A stretch of 64,000 nt of DNA, from contig JBFLZD010000002.1 in NCBI GenBank assembly GCA_040756435.1, forward strand, positions 1-64,000. The letters run 5' to 3'. The notes under the pieces were generated by a model. That model was not told the DNA's origin. It did no database searches and was given only the letters and a program-made list of their open reading frames with translations. This DNA is from Spirochaetota bacterium (GTDB taxonomy: Bacteria > Spirochaetota > UBA4802 > UB4802). Position numbers and translations under genes: made by a program. Each line of letters begins with the position of its first letter. The first letter of the stretch is position 1. This document shows positions 36,714-46,496 of this stretch, piece after piece.

Positions 36714-37338
36714 ATCATTTCCCTTAAATTATACAATGAATTGTATATCCTCAATACAGTTTTTTCAAGTGTATTTTTTAGGTTACATATTTAACAAATA
36801 ATCAGCAATAATTCCTTAAAAAATTTCATAATGAATATAGTGTACACCCCAGCCGCCGAAGGCGGCGGGGGTGTACACTATTTTATATTTTATTCAAATT
36901 TCCACATTTAGGAATAATTAGTGACAAATAATCATCATTTTCTTTGTGTGCTCATTAAAGCTTTTTACTATGGACTAAAACTTCCCACAGTATTCTTAAA
37001 TAGAACATATTGAGCAAATTGTGCCCATTGTTTGAAGGCGGGGTAATCTATACTTTTCATGAATACTTTGATAGGGAAGTTTCATAAAAGTTAGATTCCA
37101 TACATCCATCTACAAATATCATATTAAAAGCAATTCTTTTCCATGAAATACATTATATTACCTGCAACGGTATATATGGCAGCCTGAGATATAATAGCAT
37201 GAACTATCGCCAAAATACAAAAAGTTTTGTTGAAAATATTTACTGGCTGATGTACATAGTATTATAGACTTGTCCTTAGCAATTTTCTACACCACATAAA
37301 ATGCAGTAAGTATTTATTATTTTTGTGGAGGTAACACT
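36714..37338. other. Gene-free spacer with repeat copy 1
   Basis: Outside the palindromic element at 36805-36923, I see only AT-rich DNA. The minus strand at 36968-37060 has a 30-codon reading frame (starting MKSIDYPAFKQWAQFAQYVL) and an out-of-frame preceding stretch. It could be the end of a decayed gene, but is too short to assign. Confidence 0.45.
36805..36923. repeat. 120-bp palindromic element, copy 1
   Basis: AT-rich arms with ends AATAATTCC and GGAATAATTA surround a GC-rich hairpin, GTGTACACCCC...GGGGTGTACAC with a GAAG-type loop. The 11-base direct repeat ACAAATAATCA flanks it (36794-36804 and 36924-36934), as a target-site duplication would. It has no coding capacity. Confidence 0.85.
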
Positions 37339-37818
37339 ATGGTGTATGTGTACAGCATTATTATAATTATTATTGTAATTCTTTTCAAGAGGATGATAAA
37401 GATTGTCCCTCGTGATTCTATCTGCATTATTGAAAAAAAACTCAAATATCATAAAACGTTACTGCCGGGATTACATATTATCAGCCCGTTTGTTTCTGCG
37501 CGGATTGTTCCCGTTGAAAAAAGGGAGGGGGTACCGGTATCACAGGAAATAGAATTTGGCGATAGCTCCAAACAAAAACTAACAGTCAGGACAACATTCT
37601 TGTTATGGGATCCCTATACACCGTTTTTTACCTTTGAGAAGTTAGACCAGGAAATGAGCAATAAGGCATTCCAAGAACTGTCAAAATGTGCCGCTGGTTA
37701 TACCAAACAGGAATTTGAAAAAAATTTTGATGTCGTAAAACAAAAATGTCTTGAATCATTAAATCAGTTTGGAAAAGAGTACGGTATTGAATTTACAAGC
37801 TTAGATATTTCAGAATGA
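37339..37818 (+). CDS. Short Band-7/SPFH-domain protein
   Basis: This 159-residue protein has an N-terminal membrane helix (about 2-17) followed by the stomatin/SPFH core: IVPRDSICIIEKKLKYHKTL, LPGLHIISPF and TVRTTFLLWDPYTPFF. The usual coiled-coil tail is missing; the protein ends shortly after YGIEFTSLDISE. SPFH proteins form membrane scaffolds. Its stop overlaps the start of the ABC-F gene by four bases (37815-37818), so the two are translationally coupled. Whether it is a truncated relative or a genuinely short form is unclear. Confidence 0.72.
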   Translation: MVYVYSIIIIIIVILFKRMIKIVPRDSICIIEKKLKYHKTLLPGLHIISPFVSARIVPVEKREGVPVSQEIEFGDSSKQKLTVRTTFLLWDPYTPFFTFEKLDQEMSNKAFQELSKCAAGYTKQEFEKNFDVVKQKCLESLNQFGKEYGIEFTSLDISE

Positions 37819-39656
37819 TTTCAGTTCAAAATTTAGCTAAACGATTTGGCAGCACACTTCTTTTTGAAGATGTCACCTTTACAATCGGCAGTAAAGAAAA
37901 GGTAGGGCTTGTTGGTCGCAACGGACTGGGAAAGACAACGTTGCTTAAAATCATTGCTGGCATTGAACAGCCTGATGAAGGCAGTGTGTCTGTACCACGC
38001 CATTACACCATTGGCTATATGTCACAGCAGCTTTATTGTACAAAACCGCTGGTCCGCGATGAAGCGCTATCGCTTTTGCCTGAATCCGAGCAGCATGAAT
38101 ACTGGCGTGCTGAAAAAATTTTATCGGGGCTGGGATTTACCACCAGTGACATGCTAAAAAGGGTGGATGAACTTTCAGGTGGATTTCAGGTACGCCTGCA
38201 GCTAGCAAAAACCCTTATACTGAACCCTGATATGCTGCTACTGGATGAGCCAACCAACTACCTTGATATTACTTCTATCCGCTGGTTAGCTAGTTTTTTA
38301 CAAAACTGGTCAGGTGAGCTTCTATTTATTACGCATGACAGAGGTTTCATGGATTCCATTGTTACCCACACTCTTGGGATTCATCGCAACCGGATAAAAA
38401 AAATAAAGGGCAATACCCAGCAATTCTATGAGCAAATTGCACTTGAAGAAGAAATATATGAAAAAACCCGCATCAACGATGAGCGCAGAAAAAAAGAAAT
38501 AGAAGAATTTATTTCACGATTCAGGGCAAAAGCACGGCTTGCCAACCTGGTACAGTCTAGAATCAAGACTATAGAAAAGATGCAAAAAAGAGAAAAGCTA
38601 ATACCATTAAAAAATCTGGATTTTGAATTCAGGTACAAGCCCATAACAGCAAAATATGTTGTGCAGGTTGATTCTATTTCATTTGGTTATGATGAAACAC
38701 CTTTAATACACAACCTTTCATTTTCGGTAGCTTCCGGCGATAGAATCTGCATAATAGGCCCAAATGGCAAAGGGAAAACCACACTGTGCAAACTCCTTGC
38801 AGGCAGCCTGCAGCCTCAATCAGGAACTATCACCAAAGCATTAGGTGTTGAAACAGGATATTTTGAGCAAACAAATATTTCAACATTAAACCCCAATGCT
38901 ACCATAGAAGATGAGATTTTCTACAGCGATCCTGATAACAACAAACAGCTTGCACGCAATATATGCGGCTCTCTTCTTTTTGAAGGTGATGATGCATTAA
39001 AACCTGTGTCGGTTCTTTCAGGCGGTGAAAAGAGCCGGGTTCTGTTGGGGAAAATTCTGGTTAAGCCAATAAATCTTCTTATACTGGATGAGCCGTCTAA
39101 TCACTTAGACATGGAAGCCTGCGATGCATTGCTTACGGCTATCGACAGCTTTGAAGGCGCTGTGATACTGGTTACCCATAATGAACTTTTCCTTCGAGCT
39201 ATCGCACAGCGATTAATCGTTTTTCAAAATAATACCATAAGCATTTTTGAAGGCGATTACGAACGCTTTCTGGAAAAAGTAGGCTGGATTTCAGAATCAG
39301 ATACATCAAAGGCAGATAATACAGAACAGTCTGAAGGCAAGCTCAACAAAAAAGAATTACGAAGGATTCGTTCACAATTACTGCAGCAAAAGCAGAGTGA
39401 ATGCAGACCATTGCAGCAGCGCATTGAGCATATTGAAAATGAAATCATGCATTACGATAATCTTTTAAAACAATATAATGCTGATATTATCATTGCATCA
39501 CAATCACAGAAGAGCAGTGAAATTCAGCGTTTATCCATTGAAATTAATAAACTGGAAAAAACATTGAGCAGCTTGTATGATGAACTTGAAGAACTTATGG
39601 AATTGCATGAAGAAAAGAACCGCCACTATGATAGATTAATTCAGGAATATGCATAA
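37815..39656 (+). CDS. ABC-F family ATPase
   Basis: The 613-residue protein has two ABC cassettes and no membrane domain. Walker A motifs are GRNGLGKTT and GPNGKGKTT, signatures LSGGFQVRLQ and LSGGEKSRVL, Walker B LLLDEPTNYLD and LILDEPSNHLD. The linker between cassettes (residues ~205-275) is the highly charged P-site tRNA interaction region. The C-terminal ~110 residues are coiled coil, as in Uup-like members. ABC-F proteins act on the ribosome in translation control or antibiotic protection; which applies here is not visible. Its start overlaps the SPFH gene. Confidence 0.93.
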   Translation: MISVQNLAKRFGSTLLFEDVTFTIGSKEKVGLVGRNGLGKTTLLKIIAGIEQPDEGSVSVPRHYTIGYMSQQLYCTKPLVRDEALSLLPESEQHEYWRAEKILSGLGFTTSDMLKRVDELSGGFQVRLQLAKTLILNPDMLLLDEPTNYLDITSIRWLASFLQNWSGELLFITHDRGFMDSIVTHTLGIHRNRIKKIKGNTQQFYEQIALEEEIYEKTRINDERRKKEIEEFISRFRAKARLANLVQSRIKTIEKMQKREKLIPLKNLDFEFRYKPITAKYVVQVDSISFGYDETPLIHNLSFSVASGDRICIIGPNGKGKTTLCKLLAGSLQPQSGTITKALGVETGYFEQTNISTLNPNATIEDEIFYSDPDNNKQLARNICGSLLFEGDDALKPVSVLSGGEKSRVLLGKILVKPINLLILDEPSNHLDMEACDALLTAIDSFEGAVILVTHNELFLRAIAQRLIVFQNNTISIFEGDYERFLEKVGWISESDTSKADNTEQSEGKLNKKELRRIRSQLLQQKQSECRPLQQRIEHIENEIMHYDNLLKQYNADIIIASQSQKSSEIQRLSIEINKLEKTLSSLYDELEELMELHEEKNRHYDRLIQEYA

Positions 39657-39677
39657 TAAAGGAGTAAAAATTTTTCA

Positions 39678-39797
39678 GTAATAATTCCTTAAAAAATTTC
39701 ATAATGAATATAGTGTACCCCCCCGCCGCCGAAGGCGGCGGGGGGGGTACACTATTTAATATTTTATTCAAATTTCTACATTTAGGAATAATTAGTG
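39678..39797. repeat. 120-bp palindromic element, copy 2
   Basis: Same plan as copy 1. The central hairpin is GTGTACCCCCCCGCCGCC / GGCGGCGGGGGGGGTACAC. Flanking near-repeats AAAATTTTTCA (39667-39677) and AAATTTTTTCA (39798-39808) resemble an 11-base target duplication with one mismatch. It sits between two convergent genes, where the hairpin could act as a terminator. Confidence 0.83.
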
Positions 39798-39821
39798 AAA
39801 TTTTTTCACTAATTTTACTTA

Positions 39822-40211
39822 CTATTGCTTTTTGTTTTTTAAGCTTTTAACTGCATTTTCAATAACATTGCGCAACTCATCAGGAGTGAATGGCTTGGGG
39901 ATATAATCAAAAGCTCCTGCCTTCAATGCCTGCCGTGCTGTTTCAACCGTTGCATAACCGGTAAATATAATGACAATTACCTCCGGGTACCTTTTTTTTA
40001 TTTCCTCTAATAGCTGCATGCCATCCATGCCCGGCATCATGAGATCGGTAACAACAATATCATATTTCTTTTTTTCAAGATTATCCAGCGCAGTTTGCCC
40101 TGAATATGCGGTTTCAATTTCATAGTCCAGTTTCTGCAGCACTCTGAGGCAGCTTTTGAGTACTATATCCTCATCATCTACTATCAGAATTTTAGCAAGA
40201 ATATCTTTCAT
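39822..40211 (-). CDS. Single-domain response regulator (receiver only)
   Basis: The 129-residue protein is a CheY-type receiver. Phosphoacceptor Asp56 lies in IVVTDLMMPGMDG, the Thr in IIFTGYATVETA, and the Lys in DYIPKPFTPDEL. The sequence resembles NtrC-type receivers, but no output domain follows. It lies 12 bases after the sensor kinase stop, so kinase and regulator are an operon. Confidence 0.94.
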   Translation of the reverse strand: MKDILAKILIVDDEDIVLKSCLRVLQKLDYEIETAYSGQTALDNLEKKKYDIVVTDLMMPGMDGMQLLEEIKKRYPEVIVIIFTGYATVETARQALKAGAFDYIPKPFTPDELRNVIENAVKSLKNKKQ

Positions 40212-40223
40212 GGTTCACACCTT

Positions 40224-42173
40224 TCATGTTTTTTGAAATACTGCATATTCTTCCTTATTTTTAGACAGTGGGAATGTAATGGTAAAAATTGTGCCCTTCC
40301 CTATCTCACTTTGCACATCAATATTACCATGGTATCGTTTAATAATACCATAGGTTACAGCAAGACCAAGCCCGGTACCCTTCCCCTGTTCCTTTGTTGT
40401 GAAGAACGGATCAAATATTTTATCTAAATGATCCTCCTTGATGCCTATTCCAGTATCCGAAACAATGATGGTGATACTATCGTTATGTAAATTATATTGT
40501 GTCTTCACTGTCAATGTGCCTCCCTGTGGCATTGCATCCGCTGCATTCATTGCTAAGTTATTAATAACCGACTTAAACTGATTTTCATCTATATACATAT
40601 CAGGCACATCAGGATCCAGTTCTTTATTAATGACAATATTGTGGAAGTTAACATGCTTCTCAAGAATCAGAAGAACTTCATTTATAAGAATATTTATATT
40701 AGTCCGTTTGATATCAGGTTTTGTTGAACGAGCAAAATCTAAAATATTACGCACTATATCCCTGCATCGTAATGTTTCCTTAATAATTACTCTTAAGTCT
40801 TCCTCAAAATCAGTATCCTTCAAATCTTCCAGTAACAGTGAGCTGTAGGTAAGAATGGCCGTAAGGGGGTTATTTATTTCATGAGCAATGCCTGATGCAA
40901 GTCTTCCAAGTGAGGCTAACTTTTCAGATTGCAATATCTGGTTTTGCGTTTGTTCTTTCAGCTTTCTATCTCTTTCTTTGATTGCATCAATCATCTGGTT
41001 AAATGTATAACACAAATATCCTATCTCATCTTCGCTTTCTATCTCAATGTGTGCGTCATAGTTTCCATTTATAACCGATTCTGAAGCCTTCACCAAAGTG
41101 CGTACAGGCTGAATTATCATGTTTAAAAGATACAGTGAAATCCCCACAGCAACAATTGCAATTAAAATTGTTATCACCGCAAAATTAACCGTTGAACTTG
41201 TCTTAATCTCATCAAATTTTTTTTCAAGTATCCCAACATAAAGAATACCAATGGGCTTATGATATACATTTAATAGTGGCTTATACGCAGATATATACCA
41301 GTTATTAACCACAAATGCTTTATCCCACCAGACCTTTCCCTGCAAAATGACCTTATTGTATACTTCCTCTGAAAGCAGTGTTCCAATTGCTCGTGAACCA
41401 TCAGGCTTTTTTACATTGGTGCATACTCTGACATCATCCAGGAATATTGTTGAAGTACCAACCTCAAGTCCCCCAATCTTTTCATCTTTGAATACCAGTT
41501 CTTTTATCTGGTCTACTATCCCGTTATAATTATTTAAAATCCTTACGCCATAAATAATACCAATAAAATTATTATTATAAAATATGGGGATAGTTGCTCG
41601 TATTGCCAGTGCATCAACAACCTTTGTCCGTTCAACTTTTCTTGATTTAGGAGTTGGTACAATATCAATAATTACTTTTTTGGCTATTACTTCTCCTTCA
41701 CGCTCAAGATGTTTATGGGTAACAATATCTGTTCCCTCACATGGTGCCTTATTTTTTAATACATACGAAATATGGTTATCATCGGAAACATCATCACCAA
41801 ATGAATAATTATTTGCTCGGGCAATCACCTTCCCATGAGCATCCGTAATATTGACAATATCAATTCCCAATTCCTTCTGCACTTCTTTGCATTTATTTAT
41901 TAATACCTGCCGGTTATTATGCATAATTGCCAATTGAATATATTCTAACAGAGCAATATGCTTGAGCATCTTGCTTTTAAGAGCAACTCTGCTATTATAA
42001 ATAAAATCAGCTGTGTCTAAATCCTTCAGTACAGTATCAAATGCCTGCCCAACAACATGTTTTTCAATTGTCCGTATGCCAACAAAGGTTGATGCAATTC
42101 CTGATAAAAGCACAATGGAAAGTATGCTAATAAATAATTTAAACCGTATCTGTGTGGCAAATCGCTTTTTCAT
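40224..42173 (-). CDS. Sensor histidine kinase with periplasmic Cache domain
   Basis: The 649-residue protein has a first membrane helix (about 13-33), a large periplasmic domain (about 35-330, Cache-like with repeated strand-rich segments), and a second helix near 335-355. A HAMP domain (IIQPVRTLVKASESVINGNY) is followed by HisKA with His near residue 430 in GIAHEINNPLTAIL. The HATPase domain has N-box NLAMNAADAM, G1 DTGIGI and G2 GKGTGLGL. It should sense a small ligand or redox cue and pass phosphate to the adjacent receiver (39822-40211). The trigger is not visible. Confidence 0.93.
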   Translation of the reverse strand: MKKRFATQIRFKLFISILSIVLLSGIASTFVGIRTIEKHVVGQAFDTVLKDLDTADFIYNSRVALKSKMLKHIALLEYIQLAIMHNNRQVLINKCKEVQKELGIDIVNITDAHGKVIARANNYSFGDDVSDDNHISYVLKNKAPCEGTDIVTHKHLEREGEVIAKKVIIDIVPTPKSRKVERTKVVDALAIRATIPIFYNNNFIGIIYGVRILNNYNGIVDQIKELVFKDEKIGGLEVGTSTIFLDDVRVCTNVKKPDGSRAIGTLLSEEVYNKVILQGKVWWDKAFVVNNWYISAYKPLLNVYHKPIGILYVGILEKKFDEIKTSSTVNFAVITILIAIVAVGISLYLLNMIIQPVRTLVKASESVINGNYDAHIEIESEDEIGYLCYTFNQMIDAIKERDRKLKEQTQNQILQSEKLASLGRLASGIAHEINNPLTAILTYSSLLLEDLKDTDFEEDLRVIIKETLRCRDIVRNILDFARSTKPDIKRTNINILINEVLLILEKHVNFHNIVINKELDPDVPDMYIDENQFKSVINNLAMNAADAMPQGGTLTVKTQYNLHNDSITIIVSDTGIGIKEDHLDKIFDPFFTTKEQGKGTGLGLAVTYGIIKRYHGNIDVQSEIGKGTIFTITFPLSKNKEEYAVFQKT

Positions 42174-42272
42174 ATTAATATGCTATCATTCATTTAATTC
42201 TATTTAATATAATAAATCATATTGCACATATTTTGCAACCTTTTTATTGATACGTAAGTAAAAATAGAAAAT

Positions 42273-42303
42273 AGCCGGAACATCAGATCCTGACATTCCG
42301 GCT
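42273..42303 (-). terminator. Rho-independent terminator of the hydrogenase operon
   Basis: The perfect hairpin AGCCGGAA...TTCCGGCT has an inner TCAG/CTGA extension. On the minus strand it is followed by ATTTTCTATTTTT, a moderately T-rich tail. It lies about 50 bases beyond the response-regulator stop (42354), at the end of the operon running down from 52713. Confidence 0.7.
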
Positions 42304-42353
42304 TTGCGATTGTAAACAGGTTGTTGTGATACTATATGCACATCACGGTAAAC

Positions 42354-42755
42354 TCATACATATTTTTTGATTTTATCCAGCAACTCATCTATGCGTACCG
42401 GTTTTGTCAAAAAATCATTAATGCCGGGTAGAAATGATTGTTCTTCATTCAGCGAAAATCGTGAGTTGGTTACCTGATTAATTGCAGTCAGCATGATTAT
42501 AGGCACATTTTTTACGTCTTTGTATTTTGAATCCTCCCTGTTGCTTCGTATCTGATATGATATCTCAAAGCCTGCAGTATCAGTCTCCATCATGACGTCT
42601 AAAATCATAAGATCAGGATGATACGATAGTAACTTTTTTAAGCCTTCAGCGCCACTATAGGCAACTTCCACCTCATATCCATTCATGGTCAAAGCCTGTT
42701 TCAGGCTTTCAACCAGGTCTCTATCGTCATCAACTAATAATATTTTTTTTGCCAT
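42354..42755 (-). CDS. Receiver-only response regulator, last gene of the hydrogenase operon
   Basis: The protein (133 residues from the chosen start) is a receiver domain with phosphoacceptor Asp53 in LMILDVMMETD and the conserved Lys in FLTKPVRIDEL. No output domain is present. I prefer the ATG at 42755 (GGAG nine bases upstream) over one at 42776. It follows the hydrogenase small subunit gene by 24 bases. Its role might be to link hydrogenase activity to a phosphorelay, or it may act as a phosphate sink. Confidence 0.9.
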   Translation of the reverse strand: MAKKILLVDDDRDLVESLKQALTMNGYEVEVAYSGAEGLKKLLSYHPDLMILDVMMETDTAGFEISYQIRSNREDSKYKDVKNVPIIMLTAINQVTNSRFSLNEEQSFLPGINDFLTKPVRIDELLDKIKKYV

Positions 42756-42779
42756 TGTGTATACTCCATCTACCAAATT

Positions 42780-43310
42780 TTAATCATAGAGCAGCTGATA
42801 AATGACATTTCTTTCTTCCCATGCCTTCGTTCGCTGATAGATATCTATTGGGAATTCAATCTGCTTCAATTCAATAGGAGCTGCCTTCTTATCCACCAGA
42901 CCTAACGCTAATGCAACACCATAAATAATTGCTTCAGGCCTTGGAGGACAGCCAGGGATAAAATAATTAACCGGTATTGCCTTATCGGCACCACCTGTCA
43001 CATTATAGGTATCAAACCAGCAACCGCCGCCTGTTGCACATGAACCAATCCCAAATACAAGTTTTGGTGATGGCATTGCATCATATGCTTTTTTTACCAA
43101 AGGAAATGTTGGTCTGGTAACAGCACCTGAAATAAGCATTACATCAGCATGCCTGGGTGATGCAACCAGTTTGATACCAAACCGTTCCACATCATAGTAA
43201 GGAGTTAATACATTTAATATTTCTATATCACACCCATTGCACGCACCAGAATTGCAGTGATACACCCACAATGATTTTGGAAATGCCTTCTTTGCTATTT
43301 TACCCAACAT
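42780..43310 (-). CDS. Group 4 [NiFe]-hydrogenase small subunit (NuoB/HyfI-like)
   Basis: The 176-residue protein is the NuoB/HycG/HyfI homologue that carries the proximal [4Fe-4S] cluster. Ligands are visible as Cys24 and Cys27 in GACNGCD, then GSCATGGGC and PGCPPRPE. It has no Tat signal, as expected for a group 4 hydrogenase facing the cytoplasm. It follows the ferredoxin subunit gene by 2 bases, within the ten-gene operon. Confidence 0.94.
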   Translation of the reverse strand: MLGKIAKKAFPKSLWVYHCNSGACNGCDIEILNVLTPYYDVERFGIKLVASPRHADVMLISGAVTRPTFPLVKKAYDAMPSPKLVFGIGSCATGGGCWFDTYNVTGGADKAIPVNYFIPGCPPRPEAIIYGVALALGLVDKKAAPIELKQIEFPIDIYQRTKAWEERNVIYQLLYD

Positions 43311-43312
43311 GG

Positions 43313-43858
43313 CTATTCTCCTATCTTTTCAGGCCTTTTATAGGTCTTAGTTTTTTCATACAATTCTTTGTCAAATGTTTGTGAAGAAACAGGAATGACT
43401 GCCCTCATCACCAAATTATCATACCGGTATCCTAAATATGACAGTTTATCGATAGCATTCTTTATTTCATGATCAAAACATCTCCCACAGCGCTGACATG
43501 TCAGCATAAATAGTTCCATTGTTTCATTAATGTCACGTTTGTCATCAGTTGCCAGTTCATACTGTGATGTCATTGTTATTGCTTTTTCAGGGCACAGGTC
43601 CGCACAACGCCCACAATAGGTACAACGTGAACCATCATACATCATTACCCTGAGTTCATTGCAAAGATCGCGCACAAGTATGGTACGGGCAGGGCAGTGA
43701 TTAGCACATCCGCCACATCCAATACATTTATGATGATCCCAGTATGGCTGACCCCTGTAATTTTCTGGCACAGGATGCGGTTCAAATGGATAGGGCAATG
43801 TTACCGTACCGGGCTTAGTAACTACAAATAGCTGTTTTATTTTACTTGTAAGCCACAC
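43313..43858 (-). CDS. 4Fe-4S ferredoxin subunit (NuoI/HycF-like)
   Basis: The 181-residue protein has two classical [4Fe-4S] motifs, CIGCGGCANHCP and CTYCGRCADLCP. It also has an extra CQRCGRC segment (about residues 118-124) that may bind a further cluster or zinc. It should pass electrons between the soluble modules and the hydrogenase small subunit. Gaps to its neighbours are 24 bases (upstream) and 2 bases (downstream). Confidence 0.93.
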   Translation of the reverse strand: MWLTSKIKQLFVVTKPGTVTLPYPFEPHPVPENYRGQPYWDHHKCIGCGGCANHCPARTILVRDLCNELRVMMYDGSRCTYCGRCADLCPEKAITMTSQYELATDDKRDINETMELFMLTCQRCGRCFDHEIKNAIDKLSYLGYRYDNLVMRAVIPVSSQTFDKELYEKTKTYKRPEKIGE

Positions 43859-43882
43859 GATCGTTCTCCTTAACGTTAAGAT

Positions 43883-44782
43883 TTATATTCCATAAACACT
43901 CAATGCAATGGTACATAATGATATGACAATTAACACTGCATAGTATTTCACTGCCTGGTCAATGCGTAACCGTGGGTTGGTGGATCCCAGTAACGCAATC
44001 AGCACAAAAATCACTGCAACTGCTAAAAGCTGCAAAATTAGGTCAGCAACAAAAATCCCCGTATAGAGAAAAGGCATAAATACCGTTACAAAAAGCACCG
44101 CATAGAACATCTGCTTTAACATCATTGAATATTTAAATAGTGCATAGTTGGGACCGCTGTATTCAATAAACGGGCCCTCCAGTATTTCAACTTCAGCTTC
44201 AGAAATATCAAATGGTTGACGGGCAACAAATGCCTGCAATGCCATAAGATATACTACAAGCATAAGCACCACCGACCATGAATAGCCAGTAGAAAGAATG
44301 CTAAACATGCTGGCATCGATAGCCAGGCTTTTCATCCTTACTGCACCCAGTATAAAAGTCATGGCCAGTATTGGTTCCACCATAATCATGGTTATCATCT
44401 CACGGCTTGCACCAATCATTGCATATGCATTCTTGCTTGATAATGCGCCCAACAATATAGAAATACCTGCTAATGTCAAAAGATATACGATAGTGATGAC
44501 ATCAGCATACTGTGTGAGCATATTAGGCTTGAATCCAATAGGAACTATCGTAACCACTGCTGTTACTGCTGCAAAGGCCATCATTGGTGCCAGCTTGAAT
44601 GCCCAGTTATCACTTACTAAATTATTCTTACCCAAAAGTTTAAGCAAATCCAGGTACGGCTGATAGATAGGTGGGCCCTGCCGTGACTGCACTTTTGCAG
44701 TCAGTTTTCGAATTATACCTTCATATAAGGGTGCTAACCCCAAAAACACTACAATATTGAGTACTATCATGAGAATATCCAT
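43883..44782 (-). CDS. Membrane subunit NuoH/HycD/EchB-like
   Basis: The 299-residue polytopic protein has about eight hydrophobic segments. It contains the family motif GLAPLYEGIIRKLTAKVQSR then GPPIYQPYLDLLKLLGK in the first loop, the conserved SREMITMIMVEP, and RQPFDISEAEVEILEGPFIE. It links the hydrogenase peripheral arm to the membrane and takes part in ion translocation. It fits between the large subunit (12 bases) and the ferredoxin gene. Confidence 0.94.
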   Translation of the reverse strand: MDILMIVLNIVVFLGLAPLYEGIIRKLTAKVQSRQGPPIYQPYLDLLKLLGKNNLVSDNWAFKLAPMMAFAAVTAVVTIVPIGFKPNMLTQYADVITIVYLLTLAGISILLGALSSKNAYAMIGASREMITMIMVEPILAMTFILGAVRMKSLAIDASMFSILSTGYSWSVVLMLVVYLMALQAFVARQPFDISEAEVEILEGPFIEYSGPNYALFKYSMMLKQMFYAVLFVTVFMPFLYTGIFVADLILQLLAVAVIFVLIALLGSTNPRLRIDQAVKYYAVLIVISLCTIALSVYGI

Positions 44783-44794
44783 ATGCCACCTGCC

Positions 44795-46468
44795 TTATAC
44801 TTTTTTGCTTCGTGACAGACGTTCAAGCTCTTCATTGTTAAGTATTGATTGTCTGCCTGTCTTTACGTCAACCAGTGCCATCCTGTCAGTACATGAGAAA
44901 CACGGGTCTATGCTACCAATGATTATTGGTGCATCGGCTAACTGATTATTCAGTAACATCAACGGTACGCCCTGTAAGTTGGGATACGTGGGGGCACGTA
45001 CTCGCCATCGGTCTGCTCTGTTCTCTTCACCAGTAATAAGGTAATGAACGACTTCCCCACGTGGTGCTTCAACAGCAGATATTGAATGAACCAGTGGCTT
45101 AATGGGCTCATCAAATTCATATAACAATGGTTCATCAACAGGCATGTCACGTAACACTTGCCGTATAATCTTTATTGATTCAAATGTTTCAAGGATACGT
45201 ACCAGCACCGTTCCCCATACATCGCAGGTATCAACAACCGGCACATCAAATTGCACTGCATCGTATGCTGCATAGGGATGGTCACGTCGTGTATCAATAT
45301 CCACACCTCGTGCGCGGGCAACTGGCCCAACCAAACTCCATTTTATTGTATCTTCTTTTGAAACATACCCCACACCCTTAGTTCTTCGGTGGATAGCAGT
45401 ATCGCCAACGATTGCATTTTTTATTGCTACAAGCTCTTTCTCCACCTTATCCATGACATTTAAAATATCTTCCTTGTGTGGCAAAATATCACGGCGTACG
45501 CCACCAATAATTATCATCCCATAGGTTTTGCGGTTGCCAGTAATCTTTTCTGCTAACCACATTACCGGTTCACGAACACGCCATGAATGCATGAACACCG
45601 TATCAAATCCAATAAGGTGGCCAGCAACACCTAACCACAATAGATGGGAATGTACCCTTTCAAGCTCTAACATAAATGTACGAATATACTCTGCCTTCCG
45701 GGAAATCTTTATTCCTGCAGCAAGCTCCACCGATTGTGAATACGAGGTAGCATGAACCGATCCACAGATACCACAAATACGCTCTGCAATAAACGGCACT
45801 TCATTATAGGTTACCTGTGTGGTACACAATTTCTCAATGCCACGATGTGTCATAAAACCACGGTAATCACATCCTTTTATTGTTTCACCATCAACATACA
45901 CTGCAAAATGTGCTGGCTCATGTAATGTGGGATGGAATGGTCCAATAGGAACGGTAGTGCACCCTTCAGGAGCTTTATCTAATTGATATGCCACATCTTC
46001 GGCTGCTGGAGGCATTAAATTCCATGGGACTTCCTTACGCAGTGGATAGATACCTTGTGGCCAGTCATCAGCAAGGATGAGCCGTTTTGGCTTTGGATGT
46101 CCTTCAAACTGCATACCAAGTAAGTCCATGTACTCACGCTCCGACCACCCTGCATTAGGGATGTCCGGTGTAATAGAATCAAGAACTGGTTTGTCAGCAG
46201 GAACTTTTGTCCTTAAACAACAGAAGATGTTGTCTTTATCAAAACTGAAAGTATGTACTAACCCCAATGTATTATCACGGGCTATATTATCATATCCTAT
46301 ACTCACCATATAACGGGCGCCCATTGCAATGACTGCATTACATATAGCCCGTATATTCTTTTTATCCACATCAACAAACAACCGTGTTTCAAGTGGTGTT
46401 TCAAAGCCCTTGACAGCGCTTTTAAACTTTTCTTTCAAATCTTTTTTTACTTGGTCTATCGATGGCAT
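44795..46468 (-). CDS. [NiFe]-hydrogenase large subunit, NuoC-NuoD fusion (HycE/HyfG-like)
   Basis: The 557-residue protein joins an N-terminal NuoC-like domain (~1-150) to a NuoD-like catalytic domain (~170-557), as in E. coli HycE/HyfG. All four Ni ligands are present: Cys232 and Cys235 in RICGICGSVHA, and Cys523 and Cys526 in DPCFSCTDR. It is therefore a real H2-active subunit, unlike complex I NuoD or Ehr proteins, which lack them. The chain continues about 30 residues after the second CxxC motif (after the usual DPCxxC...R end), so C-terminal processing is not obvious from the sequence, although a maturation protease is encoded in the operon. Confidence 0.96.
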   Translation of the reverse strand: MPSIDQVKKDLKEKFKSAVKGFETPLETRLFVDVDKKNIRAICNAVIAMGARYMVSIGYDNIARDNTLGLVHTFSFDKDNIFCCLRTKVPADKPVLDSITPDIPNAGWSEREYMDLLGMQFEGHPKPKRLILADDWPQGIYPLRKEVPWNLMPPAAEDVAYQLDKAPEGCTTVPIGPFHPTLHEPAHFAVYVDGETIKGCDYRGFMTHRGIEKLCTTQVTYNEVPFIAERICGICGSVHATSYSQSVELAAGIKISRKAEYIRTFMLELERVHSHLLWLGVAGHLIGFDTVFMHSWRVREPVMWLAEKITGNRKTYGMIIIGGVRRDILPHKEDILNVMDKVEKELVAIKNAIVGDTAIHRRTKGVGYVSKEDTIKWSLVGPVARARGVDIDTRRDHPYAAYDAVQFDVPVVDTCDVWGTVLVRILETFESIKIIRQVLRDMPVDEPLLYEFDEPIKPLVHSISAVEAPRGEVVHYLITGEENRADRWRVRAPTYPNLQGVPLMLLNNQLADAPIIIGSIDPCFSCTDRMALVDVKTGRQSILNNEELERLSRSKKV

Positions 46469-46496
46469 ATCTTACCTCTTATTCCAAAATGTTGTA

